A stretch of 64,000 nucleotides of DNA from Arctopsyche grandis (GCF_051622035.1 NC_135365.1:9404001-9468000); one strand, 5' to 3'; counted from the first letter of the stretch, positions 12,177 to 24,148 are shown. The notes: a model not told the origin generated them from the letters alone. Numbers and translations are program-made.

Positions 12177-12719
12177 AGATGTCAATTTGACATTAAATGT
12201 CGTAATTATTTATTTTACAGCCGTGCAAAAACTATTATCCCATTAAAAATGCATTCAATATACAACTTTTATTTGGCTTGAAGTATGGGATGAAGTAAAG
12301 TGTATTGAATATTGATTTCAAATGTACTTACATGGAAAGATGTGTTCGGTTGGAATATCGACTTCAAACTCCCTCGTAATATAATTTATTACATTGAAAC
12401 TCCTTTAGTTTGGTGAACTTGAGTAATTTTGAATATGAATGCTGTGATCTGTAAACTTTTACTAGTCACTGTGATATTTTGCATGTTTGTTTTGTTTCAA
12501 CATGTCATGCTCACGAGCGGTGTAATGAAATGATGACTTGGTCAAATTCTTCTTGTTGTAAACTGAAAGAAAACAAAAACACACCCATTAAAACTACATA
12601 ATGTCGCATTTCATTAAAACGGTTGCTCAATTTGTTTGGTGTGGAAATCATTATTATTATCATCATCGTGCGATTGGAATAGATTAAAAGAATCAATAAA
12701 TATGGTCGAGCATACATAT

Positions 12720-13420
12720 GTATATGTTTCAGTTGAAGTGTATCTTCCAGTTGTAATATAGTTTGACTCGTTGAAATATATTCCATCTAACCTGGTACCG
12801 TTATAGTTGAAGTGTATTTTCAGTTGTTTTAAATTTTGACTAGTTGGAATATATTCCGTCTAACCCACGCAAATTAATTCATATGGCGAAGTACATTCCA
12901 ACTAGTCAAAGTATATTTGAACTGAAAATACAGTTCAAATATAAGTTTTTAAACGAGTTAGATGAAGTGGTTAGGTTTTTGTGAAACCGACATTTTACTA
13001 GTAAATTGAGTTGAACAGTTACATTTTTGTTTTAAGCAAATTCTTAAAGTTATCGTTATAAAACGCTCATTACCATAATTCAAAATACCTAGAAAATATT
13101 TGTAAAAACACTAGAACGGTCAAAACTCAACTGTTATATTACAACTGGCGTACATTGTTGAAAATATATTTGCGCTTGTAGAGCTGTAATTTACTAGTTG
13201 AACTGTATTCGAATATGAATCACCTAAAAGTGAAAATACACTTTGACTGTAACATATATAATATACATATATGTATATGTACATTGATTGACTTTTTTCG
13301 AAGAGAGTAAATAAGTATCTTTTTCGTACACAGATTTTTTAAGTTCGTATTCGAACATGAATGAATTAAAACTGAAAATACACTTCGACTGTAACATGTA
13401 ACATTTTCGATATTAACATG
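12720..13420. repeat. Repeat cluster with TTACAGTCGAAGTGT ends
   Basis: Words of the form GTTGAAGTGTATTTTCAGTT and the complement AACTGAAAATACACTTCGAC recur in both orientations at about 12731, 12809, 12900, 13220 and 13370, some next to TTGACTAGTTGGAATATATT or its complement. Read outward, the ends start TTACAGTC-AAGTGT, like the termini of family A at 7.4 and 8.4 kb. This is probably a cluster of fold-back elements inserted into one another. Confidence 0.5.
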
Positions 13421-13504
13421 GCATACTTTTTCAAATTTATAATACATACAATGTAGGTATTGAATAAATGAATAAATAGATAAATAAAAAAAACACACTT
13501 TGAC

Positions 13505-13816
13505 TAATGGTAGGAACACACTCAAAGTGCGGTACGGGGCATGTACGTGGACCCCAACTGTGAGAGGCGTATCTTGATGTCCTTATTAATTCGTACGATC
13601 TTAAGTTTCTCCTACATTTTTTCAAATATGGGAATCACTGCTATCAATCATGTCAATACAAAAATAAAATATCACCGTCATTATTAATTCGGATGTTATT
13701 ATTGCGACAACTTTCTTCTACATTTCTACAAATATGGGAATCATTGTTCGTCGATCACTGTCAAACCTAGATAATATATCACCGAAAGCACTCCAAGAGG
13801 TGAGGTTTGCGAAGGA
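13505..13816 (+). repeat. Dispersed repeat family E, two partial units
   Basis: Contains two runs of TTCTCCTACATTTTTTCAAA-like sequence followed by ATATGGGAATCA, CTGTCAAACC-like sequence and ATATCACCG, ending with GCACTCCAAGAGGTGA. Similar series lie at 18210-18330 (+), 40440-40500 (reversed) and 49300-49460 (reversed). Confidence 0.5.
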
Positions 13817-14312
13817 ACGTACAGATAGAAATAGCTACAGACAATACAGATTTTGCTCTACCGAATTGAGTTTTTTGCATGTGTAAAACTATCTAAAATA
13901 ATCCATTGAAAAAGAATATGAGAAATATTAAGTTTATATGAGATGGGAGTAAATGAAAGTCAAAAAGGTAGCTTTACCACTATTTTAATGAGTTGCAAAG
14001 GGGTGGTAGAAAGAGGCATATAGATAGCTAGCTGTCATCGCTCCGATCTGACTGTAATTCGGATTCGGATGTAAATTTTAATTAGTTTGTTAAAGATTAA
14101 ACTACTCTAGCTTTATGTCGTAGAAATAAGCTTACTTCAATGTTAGCTAACCCACTTATGTCGGTAAGGTATCAAAGCGACCTGAAGAGTGGAAGTGGAT
14201 CAAAATCAGATCACAATTTTTTTGACGGGCAAGAAAGTCACTGAACTAACCGAGTGAAGCCAATAAAAAGCTTGTAAAAAACACGTGCTGCATACCTCTC
14301 TGTGTGTCTTAA
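13817..14312 (-). mobile_element. Repeat family D, inverted near-identical copy
   Basis: Complement of 4680-5170 with very few differences. Its outer end on the minus strand begins AAGACACACAGAGAGGTATG. It is joined to a family E fragment on its left, whereas the 4680 copy is joined to a truncated D copy instead. Confidence 0.65.
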
Positions 14313-16379
14313 CCTTAAAAGTCATTTTATGAATTATTTAAGTTACCTACTATATTTCTGTATTTATAATTTTTGCATTCAAATAAAAAAATAGAAAACA
14401 AAATGTACGGAAACAATATTTTTTTATTAAAAAAACTATTAAATACGTAAATTTCAACTTTTGATTCATGACAAAATTAATATTTATGTATGTATATGTA
14501 TGAATACCATTAGACAATTTATTTCTTATTTATATTTTATATGTTCTATGAATTCTGTATAGGTCCATGAATATGTATGTATTTCAGAATAATTAAATAC
14601 ATTGTATAATTAATATCTTTTATGAAAGTATTTTCTAAATTTGGTGCAAATAAATGTTCTATGAAAAAAAAATGGAAGAGATTGAAAATTAAAAATTTAA
14701 TTAAATTTTTTCAACATTTCCCAGGATATATGTATATACTGTACGATTATTTATTATATAAAATTCGTTGTTGAATGTGAGTTTATTGAGAAAAAAATAG
14801 TTTGTGGTACTTTTTATTACATGTTTATATTTTTGAAAAAAATTTCTGCTGTGGCGCATTTTATTTTTATCGTTAAATTATTTTTAAATAGTTAAAATCC
14901 TTCAAATTTAAAACGAACATTTTTATTTTGGAAATAATAAGATGTTTTTAATAAATATATGATTATAAAAGTTTTCTACATACGGAATAAGGTCAAGAAC
15001 AGCTAATTTTAAATCAATATTTGTAATACAATTTTATCATCAGCAAACATTAATGACATTAGTAATTGAACGTATAAACTTCATACATGCATATTATAAT
15101 CATAAAATTTCAAACAAATATAAACAAATGAGATAAAAACAATATAAAGCTTGTGAAATAAATTATAGTACAACATTCCAATAACAACTTCGTAATGAAG
15201 TACATGTCATTCGTACTTTGCAAGTATGATAATGTATCTGCATAATGATAATAATAAAACTATGTGTCATAGGAACGAATCATGGGTTCGAAACAATGCG
15301 TTTGAAAACAATACACATTTAAAATATATGTATACATTGTTTACATCGGTGTGTACTAAAATGTACGTGAAGAGCCACTTACGCATCTACGTGATCGATG
15401 CATATCCGAAAGGAAAGGCACAAAAACACAAAAACAAATGATTGTTTGGGGTCAACGGCCCGTCGCTGCAGGGTTACGTGAAACAGTATATACAAAGTAG
15501 TGTATATATAATAAAATAATAGGAAGGGAAAACCGTGCGACGACCGACACGAACAAACAACCAATGACCGCCACCTTCTCATCTCTCACGCCTTTATACG
15601 CCTGGCGATCGTCCGCTTCTGGATCCCATTTAGATGGCCTCTCCACATTTGTCCATATTTTAAATATTTAATTTATGTTGCTTAAATTAATCTAGAGTCA
15701 AACTCCGACATAGCGAGTGCTGAAATAGCGAAATTTCCACTGTGATGAATTCCTTAACGTGGTTCTGAATTATATATTACACTTTCCAGTTCGTTCCAGT
15801 TTCATCATGATAGATTTTAAGGGTGATGACACAATTTAATAAAAGATACTTATAATGAAATTTTAAATTGATTCTAAAATAGTTTCGATGCATTTGATTA
15901 TTTTTATAAAGGATTAAGTAGGTAAGATGGTTGACGTGAAAGTAGCTTCGTGGAAAACTTTGATTTTTCCGAACAAATTTTCTGAAAACTCGAAATTTAA
16001 ATTATACATATTGTTTGTATAGTCTTTGGCTATATTTATCAATCTAAAAATTTTTGATTTAAACTTTTTTTTTATTTGAAAATCGACATTTTATATAAAA
16101 CGATAAAAATATGAAGCATCGATTGTATAGGTATATGTATGGAAATGTATATATTAAAAAAAAATCAACATTTCTTTTATTTAATTTAGTATTGTATTGA
16201 ATTTCGAAGTATTGTATCTGTATAAATAGGCAAAATCTGTATTTTGAGTTTTTGTTGAAAAATTATGTACATTTATTTGATAAAATCGGAAAAGTTGATG
16301 ATGAATCAAAAAAGTAGCTATTGAATTGTTAAATCAAAAACATGCCTTATAAATATATAAATATATACTATGTTAATCC
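14313..16379. other. Non-coding stretch, nothing recognised
   Basis: AT-rich. Short ORFs at 15226-15441 (+) and 15379-15646 (-) show no motif I recognise. A slightly GC-richer patch at 15450-15650 (GGTCAACGGCCCGTCGCTGC) stands out but has no second copy here. Confidence 0.4.
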
Positions 16380-16560
16380 AGTGTTGTGTACTACTTGAGC
16401 TATTGTATACCAGTAGAGTGGTCGTGGGATCAAGTCCCGGCCAAATACGCTGCTGTCGAGATCTTATGGTTATATGGTTATTAAAACACAGATCGGACGT
16501 TTTCTGTTAGAATTTTCCAAGTTTTCTAGCATGATTTTGAGACTGATTAGTTGGGTTTGA
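16380..16560 (+). mobile_element. tRNA-derived SINE, diverged
   Basis: A tRNA-like head with B-box GGGATCAAGTCCCGG, then GAGATCTTATGGTTAT, GTTTTCTGTTAGAATTTTCC and further tail sequence, comparable in layout to 33416-33600. No clear target duplication. Confidence 0.5.
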
Positions 16561-18209
16561 GACTGAGTTATTAGGATCTCGAATTTGTTGAATCTTATAA
16601 AATGCTACCTACCTACATAATGCTTTTCTTGCAAATTTTGTGTGTATAAAAAATTTTGTTTTTTAAAAATTTGTTAGTACTTTTGTACAAAAATAATCTA
16701 ACCATATGTGTCACCTTGGGATAATTCCTGTCATGGCACATATGATGAAATTACATATATAATGATGCATAGTATATTTATATGATAAAATCATTTGAAG
16801 GAATAAACTATTCAAAAAAAACAATAGAAGATTTTCCACCAAATACACACAGTTATCGGTTTTAGGATTTACATATTATATAAAAAGATTTTACATAATT
16901 ATTATAATTTTTCATAATGATTTATTTTAAAGATTTACTGCAGGGCGTCACTATACATAGCTAACATGAAAAAGATAAACAAAAATAAAAACAAAAAATT
17001 AAAACACATCTACGTTCCCAAATTCAACAATCCCACAACCCCCATCATATTTTATATATAAATCCGAAACGGCGTCTAAAATTCGTTTCTGATTGGCTAT
17101 CGCCAAAGTCGTTTCTGATTGGCTATCATCAAAGTTGTTTTATGTTAAAGACGTTTGTCATTGGTCGGATGAAGATTTTTTTTTCATGGTTCGACGGTAT
17201 TCTCACTACTAGACTATATTTCCATTTCAAGTTACTTTTATTACACCCGTGCAAAAACAGAAGATATCGTCAAAAGTGGAACCGAGCGAAGCAAGGTAGC
17301 ACCATTAGTTTTAGATAAAATTAATCCAAGTTAATACCAATCTGGTAGAGCAGCTATTACTATCACATTTAAAAAAAATCTATACTTTTGTGGAAAAATA
17401 TGTACGTATACTCACTTTCCAGTTAGTCACTTCAATGTATGTACGTAGAGTGATTAATCGGAAAAAAACATCATATTACTTTTGCGAAAAACCAATACCC
17501 GTCGGATCGAATAGAAGTCTATAAATACCAAAGACTTGAGACTATTGCAAATGGTTTTTGAATTTTTCTCGTTTCTCAAGTTTGAACATCCTTATTTTAA
17601 GGACATGTTCATATTTGTTTCATGAAAAAGTGGCGGGTTTTAGTTAACGAACCGGTGCGGCGCGGCGTCCTTATCGATCCGCGCGTTGGCGTCGGCGTCC
17701 TCATCCTCCCCTAAATCTCCTCACAACTTACCCCCCCACAAATGTATACACACCTGATGCAGGTGACAGCTCTATGCAATTCACCCGATTTCAATTCAGG
17801 AACTGCAACAAGATTTAAATTGAATTGCCTTATATTTCACTTTTTTTTTTGTAAAGTTGGTATTAAATATACATATTTTTTGTTTTTTTCATTTTCATTA
17901 CACATATAAACATAAACATATATATTTTGCTTTAAATATAACTTTTATATTAATACCAGCCAAATTTCCCGGCGTTGTTCACTTGGGTGAAAGTTTGAAA
18001 AAAAAGTATTGTTTCGGAAAATTTTGACAAACTTTGTCTCAAAACACACTGACTGATATGGGACGTCACGTCCCTGGCTTGTAAACAGTGGATTTTCCAT
18101 GATTGTTAACAGTGGGTGTTCCCCAAACCGAATTCGGGTGTAGTTGCACGTGCAGAATGCATATGTTTGGAAGGTCGCACGTGTATGCATATCCATATGC
18201 AACCGACAA
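16561..18209. other. Non-coding stretch with two base-composition oddities
   Basis: No gene found. It holds a direct 26-bp repeat at 17083-17134 carrying ATTGGCTATC twice, and a GC-rich patch at 17655-17735 (CGGTGCGGCGCGGCGTCC, then pyrimidine-rich sequence) in otherwise AT-rich DNA. Confidence 0.4.
17083..17134 (+). repeat. 26-bp direct repeat with CCAAT-box cores
   Basis: Two adjacent units share TCGTTTCTGATTGGCTATC and differ mainly in the last bases. A third ATTGG occurs at about 17160. On the minus strand each unit carries GCCAATC, the CCAAT-box core. Whether it has any regulatory role is unknown. Confidence 0.55.
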
Positions 18210-18475
18210 GTTTCTCCTACATTTATTCAAATTTGGAATTTACCGTTACTGCTAACGACTGTCAAGCAAGGATAAATACAAGGATAAAATATCACCGAAA
18301 ACACTCCAGGGGGTGATTTTGGGACGGTGTGTGCTGGGCGTGCCACATGTTTAAAATTATGTACATATATACATAATATGGGCTAGGGTGCTGCCTTTTT
18401 TAAGCATGTTTAAAATTATCTAAAAAAAAGCACGTACCACGTACCACTCAGTGTGTTTTTGCCCTTACCCAGTAT
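18210..18475 (+). repeat. Family E copy with an end like family D
   Basis: TTTCTCCTACATTTATTCAA, then ATATCACCGAAAACACTCCA and GGGGGTGATTTTGG, then an end containing GCACGTACCACGTACCACTC followed by AGTGTGTTTTTGCCCTTA. The same two ends occur together, reversed, at 40375-40500. No ORF of use. Confidence 0.5.
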
Positions 18476-19289
18476 TGATCGGATGGATGGAGACAAAAGT
18501 AGTAAAAAACTTTTTCAAAAACTTTTATAGGCTACTGTTTATGTTGTGGTTGTAAATTGAAAACTGTAGATTTTAAAATTCATCTTTGTATAGGAGACAG
18601 ACTAGCCTTTTGCAGGCGTAGCACGAAAGGATGAAGGTTGAAAATAGAGTAAATAATTGAATTCTTTCAGAATATTTTATAATCTATACTCTAATCAAGA
18701 GCACTGTGAGATTTTATACCAACTTTAGTGGACTTGCCGAGTAACCCCGCTTTATTCGGGCGGATAAAAGTTGAAAAATTAAACTTTTTCATAAAGTTTT
18801 TCAAATTACTGTTCATGTTTTTTGTGTGAATTGAAAACTGTAAATTTTCGTACTGCAAATATTAAACTTCATATACATATATGTAAATATATTATTGTTA
18901 TAGAAGATAAATTATCTAAGTTTCCCGGCGTATATTGAGCGGTTGAAGGTTGAAAATAAAGAAAATAATTGCAATCTTTCAGAATATTTTATAATCTATA
19001 ATCTACTTTAGCGTACTGTGAGACGACATTTTGTAGTTCTTAATTAAAATGTGTAGATTTAAACAGCGGAAAAACGAAAATTCATCGTAATATAGTAGAT
19101 ATAGATTTCTAGACGAGTTACCTGGCGTTTTCCTAGCGAACAAAAAAATAAAACTTTTTTCATATTGTTTTGTAGTCTACGGTTTCAGATATGGTTGTAA
19201 ACTGTTGATTTGTTTAGTGGAAGAATAAACAATCAGCTTTAAGTATATATGTACATATGTAGGTGTAGATAAGTGAGTTAAGGTAAATG

Positions 19290-19740
19290 TATACTATCTA
19301 GCGCTGCAAGGCAACAGCACGGCTAAGCAGTGCGCGGGAAAGACTACTTCTATTCGTATTATACAGCAGCACACGTTCATACAAGTTTTAGCCGAGTGCA
19401 AGGCAAAGTCAGCCTACATATACATTACAGAGCGTGACAATACAGCGCAGTATTGCTTACGTCGTATCGTCGAGTCAATATTTTCACAATATGACGTTTC
19501 CAAAAATATTCATACGTGCATCCGCACTTTCGTGAATATTTCCAGTGACCAAATAAAACCGATTTTATTTGATGTTTTTCAGTGACACGTACTGCTGTAT
19601 AATATGAATAGATTTTGTCGACTACTGCTGTTACATCTACGAATATATGAATGTGTCCATATATAAGGTACTAAATAATACTTTTCATACTGCTGTTTGC
19701 GTACAGTCGCCGGTATGTGCTTTGCCAGCATGTATAAACA
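19290..19740 (+). repeat. Dispersed repeat family C, copy 1
   Basis: Matches 25890-26530 in order: AAGACTACTTCTATTC, ACAGCAGCACACGTT, GAGTGCAAGGCAAAGTC, CACAATATGACGTTTCC, AAAATATTCATACGTGC, GTATAATATGAATAGAT and TATATGAATGTGTCCATATA. No protein-coding frame. Confidence 0.55.
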
Positions 19741-19815
19741 TTTACCCAGCATAGCTCGGGCAACAATGAAGGTTGAAAATAAAATATTTCTGAATGTTTT
19801 ATAGCTTATAATGGA

Positions 19816-19936
19816 TTGACACGATTCAAGTGCACTCAGACCAAGTCCGTGTCTGAACCGGACGTTGCCACGTTACGAGTAACGTCCGAGTGACTAAATT
19901 AGTGAATTCGGTCCGAGTACACTCGTATCGTGTCAA
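19816..19936. mobile_element. Small MITE with inverted ends
   Basis: The left end TTGACACGATTCAAGTGCAC and the right end, read on the other strand, TTGACACGATACGAGTGTAC agree at most positions, followed on both sides by a CTCAGACC/CTCGGACC block. It is 121 bp long and interrupts a unit of the 310-bp array. Target duplication not clear. Confidence 0.6.
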
Positions 19937-20040
19937 CCCGGTATTGCGATCTAATTTAGACTACAGTGAGATATTACACCATAGTTGATAGTTCTAAATT
20001 GAAAACTGTATATTATCATAGCGGACAAAAAAACATCCAT

Positions 20041-20819
20041 ATATAATATAAAGTTGATTCATAGGCCTTTTGCATCTAATTCATATTTTATTACAATGAT
20101 AGGTTTCCGAAACGTGTTAAAATAAAATATAACAAGCAATACGAGCTTCACCCTATTAAAAGTAAATTATATGTATATAAAACTATGTTCGACTCATACA
20201 TATGACGAAAATATAATTTGAAAATGTGAAAAAATTTTCACAGCGAACTTTGTATGGTGAAGATTCGTTAAAAATGAAAATTGGGAGAAAAAGAAAATTT
20301 TAGGTAGATATCGCGTTCCATGTTAGAGTAATTACGGTTTCTCGTCTTGTAATTGAAAGATGGTCGCATGATAATTTTCAGTATTATTAAATTGAAATAC
20401 ACCTATTATGGAGCGTTGGTTTCCCTTCAATTTGCCAGAGATACATTTTCGATGACATTGAATGAAAATGCTTTCGACAAATATCATCTACCACAACAAT
20501 ATACGAATGTTCAACGGTTTCGATTACATTTCATTCAAAATTTAACAATTTCGTTCAATCTTGAATACCCTGGATAGTTTCACGGAGTCGATGACCATGT
20601 GGGGTTGATCAGACGTTCCTCTCACTACTCTCTTTATAGTTGTTTTAGGGTCGACAACCCAGGTATACCTCGACTAGCATAACAAATTCCTTCTTTAAAT
20701 TCAATTTGACGAAGAGCTGCATACATACAATATCCTATAGAATGCTGACAAAAGCCATCGGCCAAGATCTATCACATCGTTATAATAGTTGTAGATGTTT
20801 GAAAGTGTTTTCATTAATA
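20041..20819. other. Non-coding stretch, nothing recognised
   Basis: The only frame, 74 codons at 20353-20577, has no recognisable motif. No repeats identified. Confidence 0.4.
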
Positions 20820-21350
20820 TGCTGGTAAGTTTGTACCATATAAATATAATATCGCTATTCTGTCTGTGAGTCTGTGTATCTGAGATAACGCTCGCCGTAC
20901 TATAATAGTCGTTTCGATTTGACTAACATATGTACATACGTCACAGCTAAAACAGTGCCAACAAAACGTACAAATATAATAATAAAAGAAAAAACTTCTA
21001 TATATACTGTTTGCTGCCAATGTTTCCTCTAGGCTAATAGATGGCGCCAAGTCTCTGAGCATTTACCACCATCTATTGAAAGTTTATTTAATTAATTAAT
21101 TAATTATTCTATTGGTTTTTTGTATTGTTTATACATATGTGGGTAGTTTTTACCATTTTTTAAATATTAAACAATTAAATATAAATATTAAATTTTATAT
21201 ATTTACGTCACTTGAAAAAAATTCGACCGTGTGGGGAGCGAACCCAGGACTGACACATTTTATCATCATCTTTTAATTTTTTTTTATTCAATAACTTAAT
21301 ATGCCAACACCCATGCGATGATATTTCATCGGGTACAACACTAGTGTTTA
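20820..21350 (-). mobile_element. Dispersed repeat family B, longest copy
   Basis: On the minus strand it runs from GTTGTACCCGATGAAATATC through GGCATATTAAGTTATTGAAT, AAACAATACAAAAAACCAAT, an ATCTATTAGCC block, GAGGAAACATTGGCAGCAAA and GAGCGTTATCTCAGATACAC. The copies at 5540, 41278 and 54470 (-) share subsets in the same order. The left part includes GATGAAATATCATCG, a perfect hairpin. This may be a Helitron-like element, but a CTAG end is not seen. Confidence 0.55.
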
Positions 21351-21360
21351 AACCGGCAAC

Positions 21361-21586
21361 CAGTAGCGGCTCGTGAGATTTCATAGTGGGGGAGCTGCAG
21401 AGATTATTCCGGCTGTAGTAGCTCGTTAACCAAACCGATGATCGCATGAAAACGAAAATAGCTTGAATATGTACTATACTGGGAGGTCTGTAGCCCCGAA
21501 GCCCATGTGAATGACAAAAATAGCACGCATTTGTACTGTACTGGGAGGGCTGCAGCCCTGCAGCCCATACGGACGAGCCGCCACTG
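21361..21586. mobile_element. hAT-type MITE
   Basis: Ends CAGTAGCGGCTCGT (left) and, on the other strand, CAGTGGCGGCTCGT (right) are inverted repeats. Flanking 8-mers CCGGCAAC (21353-21360) and CCAGCAAC (21587-21594) differ at one base, the 8-bp target duplication typical of hAT elements. The interior has two partial direct repeats (CTATACTGGGAGGTCTGTAG and CTGTACTGGGAGGGCTGCAG) and no ORF. It lies at the left edge of a SINE. Confidence 0.8.
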
Positions 21587-21780
21587 CCAGCAACATATGT
21601 AGATCAGTGGTTAGCATGTAATGCATTTGATTGTGTGGTCACAGGCTCTATTACTGGCTTTGTTGCTGGCCAGATCTTGGATATGTGACTCCAATGTCGA
21701 TCGTTTCCTTTCAGAGTTTGCCAATTTATCTGATTTCATTTGAAACGGTTCCAACAAATCGGCAATCCTAAGTTTACAGC
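21587..21780 (+). mobile_element. tRNA-derived SINE
   Basis: A head with an A-box-like AGTGGTTAGCATGTAATG, then TTGCTGGCCAGATCTTGG, GTGACTCCAATGTCGATCG, TTTCAGAGTTTGCCAATTTA and GAAACGGTTCC. This order is shared with the copies at 42.1, 42.5 and 48.5 kb. The hAT MITE sits at its 5' boundary. Confidence 0.65.
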
Positions 21781-21789
21781 ATCTCGTTA

Positions 21790-23121
21790 TTTTTTGATAT
21801 TTAAAAATGTTGGGAAAATTGTCTATAGATGTCTCTATTTTGATTGTAATGTCTGATGGTCGATGTCTGTAATTGGGCTTGAATAATACCTACATATGTA
21901 CAATGGTGACCATATATGCCGTGTTGATAAAATAAAAATGGGTGTATACCTGTATAAATAAAAATGTAAATCAATATTATTTACGTAATATAATATTGTG
22001 TCAAGTTAAGAGTCGTAGGAGTGAATTTAACCTTCGGAAATGTGGAGTAGGCTGCGACTTTAGCTCGAACAATAATATTCTGAATCCCTAAAAGTGCGTC
22101 ACCAAATTAAACCAGTAAATTAAACGTACCTAAAATCTACTATGTATTATGAAACATTGACAAGGACAACATAATATATTATGATACTTTCAAACATATC
22201 TCAAAAGCTTTTAGTACTCGGATTATAATTCTACATATGTACTTGTATATGGTTAAATGTACCTATGAGTTATATATGCGATGTAAAGCTTGAAAAGTTA
22301 GATAATGGAATATCAACAAAAACATGTATTATTTATTATGAATCTGTCTTATTTAATTTTGGAAAATATATTTTATAAATAAAAGTTGAAGTTTTTTATA
22401 CAATGCATATCATATACATATGTGCATGTATTTTAATTAGCACTAATGAAAATCATTCCTAAGGTTTCACCAATTATTAGTTCAATATATGTAGTATGAA
22501 TATACATAGCTGTATAAATACGTCTCCAATTAGGTATTTTTATTTCCAAGCTTAGATCACTTAATCCAGGGTTTCTTTATCTGTGAAAAGTTCGTATTGT
22601 GAAGTTTTTTCTTTTGTTGTGTTTTAAAATTTGAAAGCTTTCATTTCAATGATCGGTATTTATTACAAACGATTGAAATGAGAGAAATTCGAATATGGAT
22701 GAAATTGAGTAAATATAAAAATTCCCGAATTTTTTGTAGCTACGACGATAATGATGTACATACATACATACATACATACATATAGTTTCTTCTGGAAAAT
22801 ATATTGTAAATTATTGATCGGTGTGTAATTGAGACTACATATGTACATATGTCGGAATTCGTGTTGCTATGTAATGGACACTTTGATTTGGAAACGCAAA
22901 TCGAATTTTAAAAACGCTCTCCACATATTTGATTAGTGATCTTGTGTAGATGCGAATATAATAATTTGAATTTTGGTGCTGTATGAAGAATTCCGCGAAT
23001 CTTTTGGACTAAAAATAATACATACAATCCTTCGAAAGCTGAATACGGATTGAATTTTATCAAATATAGTCAGTCATATGTAGGAAACTCATCTATTTCA
23101 AACAATTTATGAGAAGCCAAT
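21790..23121. other. Non-coding stretch, nothing recognised
   Basis: No convincing ORF, RNA gene or repeat copy. It contains a (CATA)n run at 22758-22782. Confidence 0.45.
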
Positions 23122-23125
23122 GTAC

Positions 23126-23465
23126 TGTTGCGTAGGTTCAGGATCCAAATGAGAGGCCAAAGTCACTTCACAGCATTTATTCAACGATTCAAGAGGTCCA
23201 CCGCTCACTCCAAAATAATCTGATCTACCGTGTGTGCCTCCTTATAAATAACAAGTTGCCCATCACAGCTTCCCCGATTCATTAATGTGTCTATTGTCTA
23301 GTCACTTCAAGGTCTACCCTGGTGGCTCTGTTGTTTACGCCCGCCCTCGCCCAGGTCAGTGATAATTAAAGCGTATCCTTTGTTCCGGCACTTCGCTGAG
23401 TCGCGTTAGCCTAATCCGGAGTGCACTTAGCCAATGGATACTCTCTCTCATGCTCCCACGTTACA
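23126..23465 (+). mobile_element. Solo LTR, Gypsy-like
   Basis: Seen: a 340-bp block starts TGTTGCGTAGG and ends CACGTTACA, and is flanked by GTAC on both sides (23122-23125 and 23466-23469). It contains a TATA-like CTTATAAATAAC at about 23264. A second copy starts at 63889 with TGTTACGCAC and shares AAAGTCACTTCACAGCATTT and GGTCCAC. Known: LTRs begin TG and end CA, and 4-bp duplications are common for Gypsy-type elements. No internal region is present, so this is a solo LTR left by recombination. Confidence 0.8.
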
Positions 23466-23475
23466 GTACTAATAT

Positions 23476-23492
23476 GGGGGGGGGGGGGGGGG
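23476..23492 (+). repeat. Poly-G tract of 17
   Basis: An uninterrupted run of 17 G six bases after the solo LTR target duplication. A second long G tract is at 36200-36219. Both are likely to be length-variable and error-prone in sequencing. Confidence 0.8.
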
Positions 23493-23499
23493 AGATTGA

Positions 23500-24148
23500 A
23501 GAATTTCACTGTTTTGACAGAAAGTGTATGTATCGGTTTAAGAACATCCGCAATTTGACTTTTTAAATAAACTGTTTCACGTTATGAGAAGCTGATAGGC
23601 GTGTCAAAATTTAACAGCAATGAAAAGAGTTTGACGCCTTTGAAAGAAAGAGACTCAAGTATACATTTTATATCAATGTTGTCATTCTAACCAATAAAGA
23701 AAACATTTAAGTTCATTTCTACATTATAATTTGATCATTCCCTATCATGAATCAATTAATTGAAATCAGTTAGTAGTCAACGTAAGTATCATCGAGTACA
23801 TAAAATCTTCTCAATATTGTCATAGGGGTCTTATTTTTTAGTTGTTTTTAAAGTGACTAATAACTGTTCAATATCCGACTACATATTTTTTATCTACCAT
23901 AAATAGACTGCATAGTAAAATAATGCCCATTTAAATTGAGTACAGAGCTTTAACCAATAAACATCCAAAATTTATATTACATTGGGCTTTAGACATATTA
24001 TTACATCTTTTGACCACGCATTCTCTCGTTTGACATTTCTCTGTTGAGCTGTCAAATGCGTAGCCAAACATAACCTTACTTTTCAATTACACGACCGTAC
24101 TCATACAAGCAATTAATCAATCCTCATTTAATGGAACATTAAATTAAA
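23500..24148. other. Upstream region of TMEM60
   Basis: No ORF or repeat recognised. The last 150 bp are presumably the promoter and 5' UTR of TMEM60. No TATA box is evident near the start codon. Confidence 0.35.

Larger units (their letters stand above)
18476..20040 (+). repeat. Degenerate tandem repeat, unit about 310 bp
   Basis: The block GAAGGTTGAAAATA followed by CTTTCAGAATATTTTATAAT recurs at about 18631 and 18943, and a weaker version at about 19768. Companion blocks (AACTTTTTCA, TACTGTT-ATGTT, TGTAAATTGAAAACTGTA) recur with the same spacing. Other elements have inserted into the array (19290-19740 and 19816-19936). Confidence 0.5.

Noticed and set aside
16420..16440. Possible tRNA gene (B-box-like GGGATCAAGTCCCGG) and similar sites at 33455 and 48485
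   Set aside because: No cloverleaf can be drawn and each is followed by the shared SINE body, so these are SINE heads.
22758..22782. CATA repeats considered as a CRISPR-like or satellite array
   Set aside because: Simple microsatellite with no spacers; CRISPR arrays are not expected in a eukaryotic genome.
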